A stretch of 64,000 bases of DNA from positions 5,208,001 to 5,272,000 of the forward strand of contig NC_091053.1 in NCBI RefSeq assembly GCF_963966145.1. The letters are read 5' to 3'. The DNA comes from Tenebrio molitor. Lineage: Eukaryota > Arthropoda > Insecta > Coleoptera > Tenebrionidae. The notes under the pieces were generated by a model. That model made no database searches. It had not been told where the DNA came from and worked only from the letters and a program-made list of their open reading frames with translations. How positions within the stretch are numbered: the first letter of the stretch is position 1; each line of letters opens with the position of its first letter. Position numbers and translations under genes: made by a program. This document shows, in pieces, positions 11,197 to 23,305 of the stretch.

Positions 11197-12449
11197 ATGA
11201 AACCGCTGTCTGTTCTGGAAATTTTCCAACCCTTGATTTTCTTCTCGGAAATTTTGGGATCTTATCCTTTTAAAACGCATAAAACGAATGTAACAATATA
11301 TCGATTCAAACTGTTACACTCTTTGATATGTCATTTCATCTACGTAACTATGACAACATTGTTCTTGATTCGTTGCCTCCATAAATATTCAGACAGGGTA
11401 GTTATTACTATGGTGATCGTTAAGTGTTTTGGTTGTTTGGTGGTATTGTTGGTAATCCTGCTCTCGAGTCATACGAGTTATAGAAAACTTTTGAAAATGA
11501 TGAGTAGCATATCTGAAATAGATCTAGAAGTGAGATGTTTTGGTAAAGAAGAATCTATCGCTAGATCGAGGTATCGATATCGAAAGTGGTTAATTATATT
11601 GATGTTTCTCAACCTATTCTACAACTTAGTTACGGACTGTTATGTTGCATTGACCCAAAGACTGAATCTGATGGAATATTTTGCAACAATTACATACCCT
11701 CGCATTGTAGTAATCAATGTACACATAATGTATTGTATAATCGCGATAATGATTGAAGAGCGATTCAAAATTGTCAATGAATTGTTTCACAAACTGGACT
11801 CAAGATCTAAAGAATTTAGAGAGAATGTTACTAAACTGATCGTTATACACCGAGTTCTGGTAAAAGTTTGTCAACAATTACATTCGGTGTATACACTCCA
11901 GTTTCTTCTTTGGATTACTCAGAGTTTCATTCAAGTCCTCAACGATCTACATCTAGGAATCTACGTAATATTGTTCACAAATTATTCTTTCTACTTCTAT
12001 AATATATTCTATTATGTGAAAAACTACATAATTTATGTTTTCGATTTGTTCTATTTGTCGAAGAGATCGGCAACACTCTGTTTCGAGGTAGTACCCACTT
12101 CTAGATAAAGAGAATACACTGAAAAATCAATTTTAGGCAAATCGCACCAAACGTGTGCTCTTAGGTGTTAGAATTAATGTTGATGATGAAAATGAACGAA
12201 ACGAAGTGATTGCTTTAGTTCTGAACTTGATGAATAGAAAATTGGAGATAACTGCGGGGAAGCTCTTCAGAATTGACAATACTCTACTGTTCTCTGCAAG
12301 TCTTCAAAGTAACTTTTATTGTTAAATTTTGTAATAGAAATTTTTAGATGTTTGCAGCTATATCTTCCTATCTCTTCGTAATGCTTCAGCTAGATATGGC
12401 AACCTTGCAGAATCAAGCCAACACAACGACACACAAGAGTCAGAATTGA
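11197..12449 (+). CDS. Gr5: gustatory receptor
   Basis: Predicted 383-aa receptor. Exons: 11197-12087, 12137-12295 and 12348-12449, phase 0. The start at 11197 is the subfamily MKPLSVLEIF, although the frame is open further upstream to 11020. Donor 2 is GCAAGT at 12296 after a TCT codon. The last exon encodes MFAAISSYLFVMLQLD. The gene is a three-part mosaic: the first third resembles Gr4, the middle to the end of exon 1 resembles Gr3 (SKEFRENVTKLIVIHRVLVK), and exons 2-3 with the downstream flank resemble Gr7. Confidence 0.92.
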
Positions 12450-12569
12450 GAAGAATGTATCTTCATAAATTTCATACCCGAAATAGAAGTTTTTTATCGT
12501 CAAATAAACAATAAACCCTTTAGGAAACAAATGTAACACTTGTCTTAACTTAAACCATACTATCTATTT

Positions 12570-12892
12570 CGCTCTTTACTAAGCACTACAATGTCGTCTT
12601 GGACATGATGAAGAACTGAATCATCTGTGTTTTTGATCTGTTAAATTTAGCCAGAAGTAGAAGCAAATGATTTGGACTCAGTGGTACTTCTAGGAATCGG
12701 GATTCACATTCGTAAAGACAACAAGACAAATACTGTAGGTACCAACAGAAAGAGTATCGCAAACAATACGATAATTGGTTGTTGTGATAATTATGATATG
12801 ATATAAGTTGACAACGCATTTCTATTTTTCAGTGAGTGAAGTACTCTTTAAAGTGAAGTACCACAGTATTTTTTAGAGATATATGGAGCTCT
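12570..12892 (+). pseudogene. Gr1-like pseudogene fragment, copy 1 of a duplicated pair
   Basis: AAGCACTACAATGTCGTCTTGG and GACATGATGAAGAACTGAATC correspond to Gr1 HYKIVLDMIKNCI, with TGA at 12617-12619 replacing the Cys codon. Remnants follow of TVVLLGIGIHI...NT and its donor, then of the penultimate exon (TTGACAACGCATTTCTATTTTTCAG), and a fragment of the last exon (ATATATGGAGCTCTG). A near copy with the same TGA is at 20721-21080, so the gene was already dead before duplication. Confidence 0.75.
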
Positions 12893-13375
12893 GCAACCCA
12901 CAAAAAATCAAGTGGCTCATTTTAAGGATCGATATTTCTGGAGATTTTATTGTTTCACAAAAATTTAGTTCGCTATTATCCGGTAAATAATGGCAAGTGA
13001 AAGTGAAAGGCCTCTGGTCATAAAAAAGCGACACGAAAGGTTTTTGTTACGAAGTTTTGTTATATTTGCTGGAATTGTTTGATAAAATGTTTGCTAACAA
13101 GGGAAAGATCTCATTATTGAGATTGGTCAAATTTCATTACCGTTGTTATTTCCTATAGCAAGGGGTAGTGAAAAACAATTTCAAAACTCAAGAACGAGTC
13201 ACTAGTAGGATTATAGGTCAGCAGTGAAGAAAGTCTATTGTCTTGGAGCCAATAAATTGATTTTAAAAATTTTAATGAACAATAAACCGTTTTCCAAAGT
13301 AAATTAATTTAATTTAATTGTAAAAAAATTAGCTTTTTAATCATGCCCCATTTAATCCATATTCTCATTTAAATA

Positions 13376-13607
13376 GCTTTTAGTTTTCTACGTTGTCCTA
13401 CAACCTCCTAGCTAAAATTTCGGCACATTTTAAAAATACACCCTGTCTATCATGTTTTAGAAAATGTACGCCAATGCGAAGTAACCTATAGGAAATATGC
13501 TTTAAAACAAGGTATGTTTTATAAAATATGATATACAGGGTGTTTTTTTTAAATGTGCCGAAATTTTACCTACGAGGTTGTTTGACAACGTAGAAGATTA
13601 AAAGCAA
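13376..13607. mobile_element. Small inverted-repeat element (MITE type)
   Basis: The left arm (about 13376-13446: CTACGTTGTCCTACAACCTC, AAATTTCGGCACATTT, ACACCCTGT) is the reverse complement of the right arm (about 13535-13607: ACAGGGTGT, AAATGTGCCGAAATTT, GAGGTTGTTTGACAACGTAG). About 90 bp lie between. No ORF is present. A further CACCCTGTAA motif lies near 13740. The rest of 12893-13943 has no gene. Confidence 0.75.
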
Positions 13608-14127
13608 TAAAAAAAAATTGTAAGTAGCTCAAAAAATAAATGTCATTTTATTTTTTGACATAGAATTTTTTAGATATTTTTTCCGAGTTCTACATGAAGC
13701 CAGTAGCTCGTGGTTAAAATGTATGCACGCATTTCAAAAGCACCCTGTAACTTCTTTATTAACACCCAAAAAATCAAGTATTAATCTAATTTAACAAGCA
13801 TTGACACCTTTTGCACAACTATATTATAACTGTTTATTGGAAGCCTTTTGAAATAAAAACTCCAAGCTGTTATAACTACTGCAACAGACGCATCGTGTTT
13901 GTTCTGAATAATTTTCTTAATGACCAATTGTTTACTGTTTAACGTTCAATTTTCCTGATGGAGCGTGCAATTTCCCATTTCCTTTAAGTAGAAAAAACAA
14001 TAGATCATTATTTTTAATTTTGTTATTTCTAGTACGCAAATTATCTTCAATCTATCTATCTCTAAAGTATTTAGAGCTTCTTCGAAGCACCACAACAAAT
14101 CTAATTCTAACATTCTTCAAGCTAAAA

Positions 14128-15431
14128 ATGAAATCGCTCTCCATATCGGAAGTTTTCCGACCCATGATTATCTTGTCCACAATTTTGGGAACGCATCCTT
14201 TCCATAAACACAAAAATACTATCAGCTGGTCTCGAGTCAAAATGTTGTTCTCTTTGACATGTATTCTCATCTATGTAACTACCGCAGTTTTGTTTTTCAT
14301 TCGTGTCCTCGACGATACCACAGACAAGATATTTATAATTATGCTCACTATCAAATGTTTTGGTTGCATGGCGGTATTACTTGTGATCATGTTTTCGAGT
14401 CATGCAAACTTTAGAAAAAATTTGAAAACCATGACGGATATTGCTGAAATAGATACAGAATTGAGAAATTTTGGCCAAGAAGAACGTATCGCTAGATCGA
14501 CCTACCGACATCGAAAATGGTTAATTTTGTTAATATTCGGCAATCTATTCTACAACATATGTTCAGACTGTCTTGTTTCATTAACCAACAGGTTCAATCT
14601 AATTGATATTCTTGTAACAATCACATACCCTCGAATTATAGTACACAATACCAACATAATATATTGTGTAGTTACGATAATGATTGGGGAGAGATTCAAA
14701 ATTGTCAATGAATTGTTACACACTTTGAATCCCCGATCTAAAGAATTCAGTGATAAAGTTAACAAACTGGTTTTTACACATAGACTTTTGGTAAAAGTTT
14801 GTCAACAATTAAATTCCATGTATGCCCTCCAGTTTCTGGTTTGGATTACTCAGTGCTTTATTCTACTTCTCAACGATGTACATCTAGGAATCTACGCATT
14901 CTTTTTCGCACACTTGTCTTTCAATTTCCATTATATATTCACAAATGTCAGAAACTGTATCCTTAATGCTTTCGATTTGTTCTATTTGTCGAAGAGATCA
15001 GCAGCACTGTGTTTCGAGGTAATTCGCATTTTTCAAATTGATGGAGTAGAACAGAAAAATGTATTCTAGGCAAATCGCACCAAAAATGTGCTCTTGGGTG
15101 TCAGGATAAATGTTAATGATGAAAATGAGCGAAATGAGGTGATTGCTTCAGCTCTGAAATTGATGAACAGAAGGCTCGAGGTAACTGCAGGAGGACTCTT
15201 CACAATTGACTATTCTCTGCTTTTTTCGGCAAATACTTTCAAATTTAGAGAATTACTGTGTTTTTCTAGATGTGTGCAGCTCTATCTTCCTATCTCTTCA
15301 TAATGCTTCAGCTAGATATTGCAAAACACATAGAACCAAACCAACACAACGACAGGTATAGAAGAATTAGAATTGAGAAATTAATAATCTTGAAATGTAT
15401 AGGTATCAAGTTTAACAGATCAAGCTTGTAA
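14128..15431 (+). CDS. Gr6: gustatory receptor
   Basis: Predicted 403-aa receptor. Exons: 14128-15018, 15070-15228 and 15270-15431, phase 0. It starts at MKSLSISEVF. Donor 2 is GCAAAT at 15229, the weakest of the GC donors because it also lacks G at +5. The last exon encodes MCAALSSYLFIMLQLD. A one-base insertion relative to Gr8 just after this motif (GCAAAACAC against GCAAACATG) shifts the tail, which runs to 53 codons instead of 31; the membrane core is unaffected. Closest paralogue: Gr8. Confidence 0.88.
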
Positions 15432-15930
15432 ACTTTGTAAAAAGGGTAAAGCGTCGATTGGATTTAATGAAAATGGAAATTTAATATACTGTGATGTTTA
15501 CAAGAAAACATATTTTCTTGGGACCTTTACGTACTTTTGATCTGTGGATGTTGTAAATATGTTCCAAACGGCGTTATTAATGTGTAAATTAGTACATTAG
15601 TCAACGAGGGTATAATGATACTTATTACCCACACATTCCGATGGGTAATAGCCGATCCAACCGAGTAGAATATGATACTTTTCCAGGACGAACAAGTCAG
15701 ATTTCATCTGTTGCTTCATTTTAATAAAAAACGTACACAGAAAGGCAAGTTATAGCATTTGAAAATAATTGCAATTGTGTATCGTAGCAACTTGATAAAT
15801 TGCTAATGCAATTTTGCCATTGATGACAAGGACAACCAGAGGAATAATGAGGATATGACTCACGGCTGTGGGTAATATCATTACTTAACAGTTTGGGCAT
15901 CTGTAATGAATGTAAGATTTAATAAGAATA

Positions 15931-18905
15931 AATATGGATGACATAAAACTTTATGTAAAGAATCACATTTTATCCTTACTAACAATAACTGAAAATTTCT
16001 CAAAAGATATTGGCATGAGTTTTGGTATTGATAAGTGTAAACCGCAATCAATATGTCGCGATCATTACGAAAATTTAGAATATATAACTAAAGAAGGAGA
16101 AATCATTAAAAATTTAAATAAAGGAGAATTTTATAAATATTTAAGTATTAATCAATCAAATCATATTCAACACTCTATTATAAAAGACAGTTTAGAAAAA
16201 CAATTTTATTTAAGAATTAAATCTCTTTTAAAATCAAAATTAAACGGTAATAATTTAATTAAAGCAGTTAATACATTATGCTGTTCCATTGTTGACCTAT
16301 TCTTTTGGTGTTATAAAATGGTCGAAAACTAATTTACAGAATATAAACATTCAAACTAGAGTTCTCTTTACAAAATTTTGTAAACATCACCCCAAATCTG
16401 CTATTGAAAGATTTAATTTACCACGCGAAAATGGTGGTAGGGGTTTTTCAAATCTAGAAATTCTACAAGATATTGTTGAGCCAAATATACCTGATACTGT
16501 AGTAAATATAAAACAGAAGTCTTTACATGGGAGATATTTTAAAGAACTGGAACAACCAGAAAAAATAAAATTCAGGCTTCTCATGCATGGCTTAAAAAAT
16601 CAAATATTCACCCTGAGACTGAGGGTTTTATATTTGCAATACAAGATCGTGTTATAAATACAAGAAATTATAAAAAACACATATGCGATTTGCAATCGAT
16701 CATTGATAAATGTAGGATTTGCGGAACTGAAGGGGAAACCATTGAACACCGTTTTGGTTCAAATCGAATATAAGAAACGTCATGATATATTCGCTAAAAT
16801 TATACACATGAATTTAGCTGTTAAATTCAATTTATTAAAGAACACACAACCACATTATAGTTATACACCCGAAAGTTGTTTGGAAAATGACAATTATAAA
16901 TCATATTTTGATCGAACAGTTTTAACTGACATTCATATTAAGCATAACAGACCAGACATTATTATTTTAAATAAACAACAAAAGCAAGCGTATCTTTTAG
17001 ATATTATAACTGTTCCAAATTCACATAATATAACACAGACATATAACACAAAAATTAATAAATATTTAGAACTCTCCGTTGCTATGAGAAATCTTTGGTG
17101 TTTAGAAAAAATTTCGATTTTACCACTTATAATTTCAGCAACAGGAAGCGTACCGCAATCTCTTTTTAAAAATTTAAAAATTTTGGATTTAGGTAACACA
17201 TTGGTAGTTGAAATTCAAAAAGGTATATTATTATACTCATGTCATATCGTGAGGAAGTTCCTTAACATTGACACAGAACATATAGTCCAATCAATAGGGA
17301 GTTTTATCTTGCAAAAGTACAGAAAAGTTTATACTTGGCAGGTATCTTCTATCAGGCATATTATTAATGTTGTTGAGTTTGCGACCTTGGGTGGTTGCCG
17401 CTCACCCCGCCATACTGGAGAATAGGGGTGCAAAATCACATTTTTGCGATTATTTCATTATCCGTGCGAGATACCTCTATCTAAGTTATTATAGAAAATG
17501 TAGAGCATGCAATTTTCTACATTTTTTGTTTTTTGTGTTTTGTTGTCAGATCAACAGTTTCGTAGTTACAGCGTGTAGAAATCGAGAATTTCTTTTATTT
17601 TTGTATTTTTTATTCTTTTCCACACCACCACAGAGGTAGAGCAATAGGGTGCGTTTTTTTTTTACGTGGTGTCCCCAGTGGGCATAGTCCACGATGCAGT
17701 AGAAGTTTACTGTTTTACTCTTTTTGATCTCTTTGTAGCGTAGACGGACCCTAATGATCTGGATCGAACGGAATAGATGAGCTGAATTCATCAGAGTTTA
17801 TGAATTCGGAAATTCCTCTTGAGAATTTTCCTCTTGTTCCTCAGGGTCATCATCATCATCATCAAGATCATCTGGCATTTGCCAAAATTTTCATTGATTT
17901 CAGGTATTTGTTCGTCTTGATCTTCAGATTCTGGAACGTCTGTGATTATTTCATTATCCGTACGAGATACGTATATCTAACTATTTACAAAAAATGTAGA
18001 ACATACAATTCTATACAATTTTTGTTCTTTACGTTTTTTTGTCAGATCAATAGTTTCGTAGTTACAGCCTGTAGAAATCGAGCATTTATTGTTTGTCCGT
18101 CTACGGGAATATCGGACTCCAACGTGTATACTAATGAAACAGGTAAACGTCAAATGATCCTGATGATGATGATGATGACCCTGAGGAACAAGAGGAAAAT
18201 TCTCAAGAGGAATTCTCGAATTCATAAACTCTGATGAATTCAGCTCATCTAAACCGATCGATCCAGATCATTTGGATCCGTCTACGTTACAAAGAGATCA
18301 AAAAGAGTAAAACAGTAAATTTCTACTGCATCGTAGACTATGCCCACCGGGGACACTACGTAAAAAAAAAGCACCCTATTGCTCTACCTCTGTGGTGGTG
18401 TGGAAAAGAATAAAAAGTACAATAATAATAGAAATTCTCGATTTCTACACGCTGTAACTACGAAACTATTGATCTGACAAAAAAACATAGAGAACAAAAA
18501 ATGTAGAGAATTGTACGCTCTATATTTTTTATAATAACTTAGATAGACGTATCTCGCACGGATAATGAAATAATCGCAGAAATGTGATTTTCCACCCCTA
18601 TTCTCCAGTATGGCGGGGCGAGCGACAACCCCCCAAGGTCGCAAACTCGGCAATATTAATAATATGCCTAATAGAAGATACCTGCCAAGTATAAACAATT
18701 CTGTACCTTTTGCAAGGTGGAGCCATTTTGATGTCTATTGACTGGACTAATAATAAAACACAACAAAGTCAAAATGTGGAGGCGAGTCGCCGGTAATTAT
18801 GTTGATTAGCACTGCACTATTACTTGATAGTAATATCCGTAATAATGTATGTACTACGGCAAATTTGCCGTGCCGCCGGGTGGTGGAGGGTTATAATAAT
18901 TAATA
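15931..18905 (+). mobile_element. 5'-truncated, frameshifted non-LTR retrotransposon (R2/R4-like), interrupted by a foldback element
   Basis: Coding remnants run in three frames: 15934-16332, 16289-16657 and 16703-17425. The first begins exactly at an MDDIKLY reverse-transcriptase active-site motif, so everything upstream is missing. It continues DIGMSFGIDKC, then SFGVIKWSKTNL, HHPKSAIERFNLPR and GGRGFSNLEIL. A CRICGTEGETIEH knuckle follows at about 16710, then an RPDIIILNK...YLLDIITVP block and HIVRKFL, as in the restriction-like endonuclease of R2/R4/Dong-type elements. The 3' side resumes after the foldback insertion (18717-18905) and ends in a TAATAATTAATA tract. Flanking sequence matches the uninterrupted paralogous region near 23750-23830. 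Confidence 0.8.
17308..18716. mobile_element. 1.4-kb foldback element inside the LINE
   Basis: Two arms of about 570 bp (17308-17877 and 18149-18716) are inverted copies differing at scattered sites; both outer ends read CTTGCAAAAG(G)TAC. The central loop (about 17878-18148) includes another copy, at 17945-18085, of the arm segment 17445-17590. A short acidic reading frame (DDDDDPEEQEENSQEE then stop) occurs in both arms, outward on the right and inward on the left. It could be a transposase N-terminal remnant, but no DDE domain is visible. Target duplication is unclear. Confidence 0.75.
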
Positions 18906-19336
18906 GATCACTGTTTAATAGTTTAAGAATTGAAGCTATCATCTGGTAAGAAAATAAGTTGATCTGTCACAACAATTTCTAGATCACAGATGTAGATGTG
19001 TGAAAAGTTGTAAAAATTTCACAAAAGACACCAAATTGCTGTTATTATCCCTTTTTAAATAATTTCTCAATGGTTTTAATATAATTTGTCATTTCTCCTA
19101 AAAGAATTACAGAAAAAGGATTGATCTTTTTTCGTCATTATAGTAATGATAGTAACGTACTAAATTTATTGCTCTCATCAATCAATAAATTGTCCCTGCA
19201 TTCGATTAATAAATTGTCCCTTTCCTTAACACCATTAATTTCCATGAAAGCTTGATGCCTAAAATGTACAAACAGAAGAAATGGCTCTACAGCACTTCTC
19301 TCTAAACATATAATTCTGACACATTTTGTGTTAAAA

Positions 19337-20594
19337 ATGAGACAACTCTCTATTTTGGAAATTTTCCGGCCGATGATCTTCTTATCAAAAATCTTGGGAA
19401 CTCATCCTTTCAAAACGCACAACAACATTGTAATTTTCAGTCGGCTCAAACTGTTCTACTCTTGCATCTGTCTCCTCACTTACATCACAATTGTAAACTT
19501 GTTCTTTTTTGGTTCTCTCGCTAAATTTTCAGGCAAGGTACTCATAACTATGATAGCGTTCAAATGTTTTGGTTGCATGGCGGTGTTGCTGACGATCATG
19601 TTTTCGAGTCATGCAAACTACGGAAAAACCATGAAAATGATGAAAAGCATATTTGAAATAGATCTAAAGTTGGAAAGTCTTGGCCAAGAAGAACGTATCA
19701 CTAGATTGACCTATCGACATAGAAAACAGTTAATTGTGTTGATGTCCCTCAATCTATTCTACAGCGTAGTTGGGAATTGTGTTGTGGGGTGGATCCAAAG
19801 ATTCAATCAAGTGGTATTTTTTGTGACTTTTACGTATCCTAGAATTGTGGTGACCAACATGAACATAATATATTGTGTAGTTGCGTTAATGATTGAAGAT
19901 CGACTCAAAATTGTCAACGAAATGTTTCACAAGTTGGACTCCAGATCTGATACATTTTGTGATGATGTTACCAAATTGGTCTTTGTACACAGACTTTTGA
20001 TAAAAGTGTGTCAACTATTAAATTCGATGTACGCCCTCCAGTTCCTTCTGTGGATTACTCAATGTTTTATTCTAGTTCTCAACGATGTGCATCTAGGGAT
20101 CCACATTTTGTATTTTCAACATTTGTCTTTTAATTTCCAAAATACATTTGCATATGTCAAAAACTGCATCAGTTATGTTTTCGATTTGTACTATTTGTCG
20201 AAACGATCGGGGAGTCTTTGTTTCGAGGTAATTTCCATTTACCAGATTTACAGGATAGAGCAGAAAAGTTGATTTTAGGCAAATCGCACCAAAAGTGTTC
20301 TCTTGGGTGTTAGAATAGATGTTAGTGACGAAAACGAACGAAACGAAGTGATTGCTTCAGTTCTGAACTTGATGAATAGAAAATTGGAGATAACTGCGGG
20401 GAAACTCTTCAGAATTGACAATACTCTACTATTCTCTGCAAGTCTTTAAAGTAACTTTTCGAATTGTTAAATTTTGTAATAGAAATTTTTAGATGTTTGC
20501 AGCTATATCTTCCTATCTTTTCGTAATGCTTCAGTTAGATATGGAAACCATGCAGAATCAAACCAACACAACGACACACAATAATCAGAATTGA
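19337..20594 (+). CDS. Gr7: gustatory receptor
   Basis: Predicted 383-aa receptor. Exons: 19337-20227, 20279-20437 and 20493-20594, phase 0. The start is ATG of MRQLSILEIF. Motifs: KCFGCMAVLLTIMFSSHANY, GQEERITRLTYRHRKQ, TYPRIVVTNMNIIYC, LQFLLWITQ and DLYYLSKRSGSLCFE. Donor 2 is GCAAGT at 20438 after TCT, as in Gr5. The last exon encodes MFAAISSYLFVMLQLDMETM and an Asn/Thr tail. Its closest full-length relative is the broken Gr9, but exons 2-3 and the downstream relic closely match those of Gr5. Confidence 0.92.
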
Positions 20595-20720
20595 GAAGAA
20601 TGTGTCGTCATAAACTTACCCGAAATAGAAGTTGTACAAATAATTTTTAAGTAAACAATAAACCATTTACCAAACATATGTAACACTTGTCTTAACTTAA
20701 ACAATACTATCTATTTCGAC

Positions 20721-21080
20721 CTCTTCGCCAAGCATTACAATATCGTCTTGGACATGATGAAGAACTGAATCATGTGTGTTTTTGATCTGTTAAATTTAGC
20801 CAGAAGTAGAAGCAAATGGAGTAATAAGACTGATCGGACTCAGTGGTGCTTATAGGAATCGAGATTCACCTCCGTAAAGACAACAAAAGAAATACCGCAG
20901 GTACCAAAGAAAATAGTATCGCAAACAACATGATAATTTGTTGTTATGATATGATATGATAAGTCGACAACGCATTTCTGGGTTTCAGTAGCGAAGTACT
21001 TCTTAGAGAGTGAAGTACTACAGGATTCTTTGCGCTGCTTGATCGTACCTGTTCATAATGTTACAACCAGAATTGGAAAC
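20721..21080 (+). pseudogene. Gr1-like pseudogene fragment, copy 2 of a duplicated pair
   Basis: Same structure as the fragment at 12570-12892, with the same nonsense codon (TGA at 20766-20768). It preserves slightly more of the 3' end: GCTGCTTGATCGTACCTGTT and CATAATGTTACAACCAGA recall SSYLFIMLQL from the last exon. A GTACTTCTTAGAGAGTGAAG intron remnant is present. It lies directly downstream of Gr7. Confidence 0.75.
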
Positions 21081-21418
21081 ATCAATCTAATTTAACAAGC
21101 GCTGGCACCTTTTTCAAATGTGTATAGTGGAATCCTTTTGAAATGAAAACTCCCAACAGTTCTAACTACTGCATCAGACGCATCGTGTTTGTTTTGAATA
21201 ATTTTCTTAATGAGCATTTGTTTACAGTTTAGGGTTTAATTTTCCTAATGGAAAGTGCAATCTCCCATTTCTTTTAAATAGAGAACAATGGATCATCATT
21301 TTTAATTTCTCTTATTGGTAGTACCCAGTTTATCGCTATCTTAAAACCAACTAAATTATTCAGTGTTTCTTAGAAGAGCCACACAAAAAATCTAATTCTA
21401 ACATTCTTCAAACTAAAA

Positions 21419-22661
21419 ATGAAATCGCTCTCCATATCGGAAATTTTCCGACCCATGATTATCTTGTCCACAATTTTGGGAACGCATCCTTTCCATAAAC
21501 ACAAAAATACTGTCAGTTGGTCTCGAGTCAAAATGTTGTTCTCTTTGACATATATTCTCATTTATGTAGCTACTGCAGTTTTGTTCTTCATTCGTTTCCT
21601 CGACGACACCACAGACAAGATATTTATAATTATGATCACTATCAAATGTTTTGGTTGCATGGCGGTATTGCTTGTGATCATGTTCTCGAGTCATACAAAC
21701 TTGAGAAAAAATTTGAAAATCATGAAGGACATTGCTGAAATAGATACAGAATTGAGAAATTTTGGCCAAGAAGAACGTATCGCTAGATCGACCTACCGAC
21801 ATCGAAAATGGTTGATTTTGTTAATATTCGGCAATCTATTCTACAACATATGTTCAGACTGTCTTGTTTCATTAACCAACAGATTAAATCTAATTGATAT
21901 TCTTGTAACGATCACGTACCCTCGAATTATAGTACACAATACCAACATAATATATTGTGTAGTTACGAAAATGATTGAGGAGAGATTCAAAATTGTCAAT
22001 GAATTGTTACACACATTGAATCCCGGATCTAAAAAATTTTGTGATATAGTTAACAAACTGGTTTTTACACACAGACTTTTGGTAAAAGTTTGTCAACAAT
22101 TAAATTCCATGTATGCCCTCCAGTTTCTGCTTTGGATTACTCAGTGCTTTGTTCTACTTCTCAACGATGTACATCTAGGAATCTACGCATTCTTTTTCGC
22201 ACACTTCTCTTTCAATTTCCAATATATATTCACGTATGTCAAAAACTGTATCCTTAGTGCTTTCGATTTGTTCTATTTGTCGAAGAGATCAGCAGGACTG
22301 TGTTTCGAGGTAAATCTCACCAATTAGATTGATAAAATACAGCAGAAAGATGTATTCTAGGCAAATCGCACGAAAAATGTGCTCTTGGGTGTCAGAATAA
22401 ATATTAATGATGAAAATGAGCGAAATGAGGTGATTGCTTCAGCTCTGAAATTGATGAATAGAAAGCTTGAGATAACTGCGGGAGGACTCTTCAGACTTGA
22501 CTATTCTCTGCTTTTTTCGGCAAGTTTTCAAAGATATTTAGAATTACTGTAATTATGTTTTCTAGATGTGTGCAGTTCTAGCTTCCTATCTTTTCATAAT
22601 GCTTCAGCTAGATATTGCAAACATGCAGAACCAAACCAACAAAACAATATACAAGAATTAG
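21419..22661 (+). CDS. Gr8: gustatory receptor
   Basis: Predicted 381-aa receptor. Exons: 21419-22309, 22361-22519 and 22566-22661, phase 0. It starts at MKSLSISEIF. It is very close to Gr6 along all of exon 1 (FHKHKNTVSWSRVKMLFSLT, RLNLIDILVTITYPRIIVHN). Donor 2 is GCAAGT at 22520. The last exon encodes MCAVLASYLFIMLQLDIANM, with Ala for the usual Ser before SY. The upstream 340 bp also match those of Gr6, so the pair arose by a block duplication. Confidence 0.92.
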
Positions 22662-22819
22662 AATTAAGAAATTTAAAATTCTTAAATTTATAGATATCAA
22701 GTTCAATAGATCAAGCTTTCAAACTATGCTGAAGGAGTAAAAAGAATAAGGCTTCGATTGATTTTTAGTGAAAATGGAAATTTATGTTTTATGATGTTTT
22801 AGTTATTTACATTAAGAAT

Positions 22820-23305
22820 AAGGAAGGTAAAGCTTTCGTTCACGCCAATTGCGTGGAGCTGAATGTACGATGCAATTCAAGTGAACGAAAGCGGCCCTAC
22901 TCTCGAGTGCTGTATTTGGTTTTGTTCGATACCTCCTTAGAAAGTGAGTCTGTATCTTTGTATTCAAAATTTTAAACAAACATTTTTGGACGGATCTGTT
23001 GTTATGGAAAAAATAAATAAAATACAAAATAAACAAAGTTCTGTAACGTCAATAAAGTGGTTATGCGCATGTTGTGGAAATTATGAAAATGGATGATGAA
23101 GAATTACGAGTATATGCTCCTGATGTACCAAATGTTGCCTAAAAAATCAAAATTACGTTATCAGAAAGAATTGGAAAATTAACAAGTGAATGAAAACCAG
23201 TGAGCGAAAAACGATTAGCGAAAGTGAACTGAACGAAAGAGAAACCTTCACCCACTGGTAAACATGGATACAGACTCACTTTCTAAAAAGGTATCGAACA
23301 AACAA
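22820..23305. repeat. Inverted-repeat element
   Basis: TTCGATACCTCCTTAGAAAG and TGAGTCTGTATC (22925-22956) are the reverse complement of GATACAGACTCACTTTCTAA with AAAGGTATCGAAC (about 23267-23300), with few mismatches. Further in are related GTGAGCGAAAG / CTTTCGTTCAC motifs. A partial relative is at 8545-8720. There is no coding capacity. Sequence from about 23338 to 23760 is homologous to 15518-15920 (upstream of Gr7), not to a gene. Confidence 0.6.

Noticed and set aside
15069..15303. Separate small ORFs of about 60-70 codons after each receptor (for example at 5032, 7772, 10196, 15088, 26075)
   Set aside because: These are exon 2 of the receptor plus read-through of the GC-donor intron, not independent genes.
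17800..18234. 144-codon plus-strand ORF with poly-His
   Set aside because: It lies within the foldback element, in a frame opposite to the acidic frame, and reflects a simple GAT/CAT repeat.
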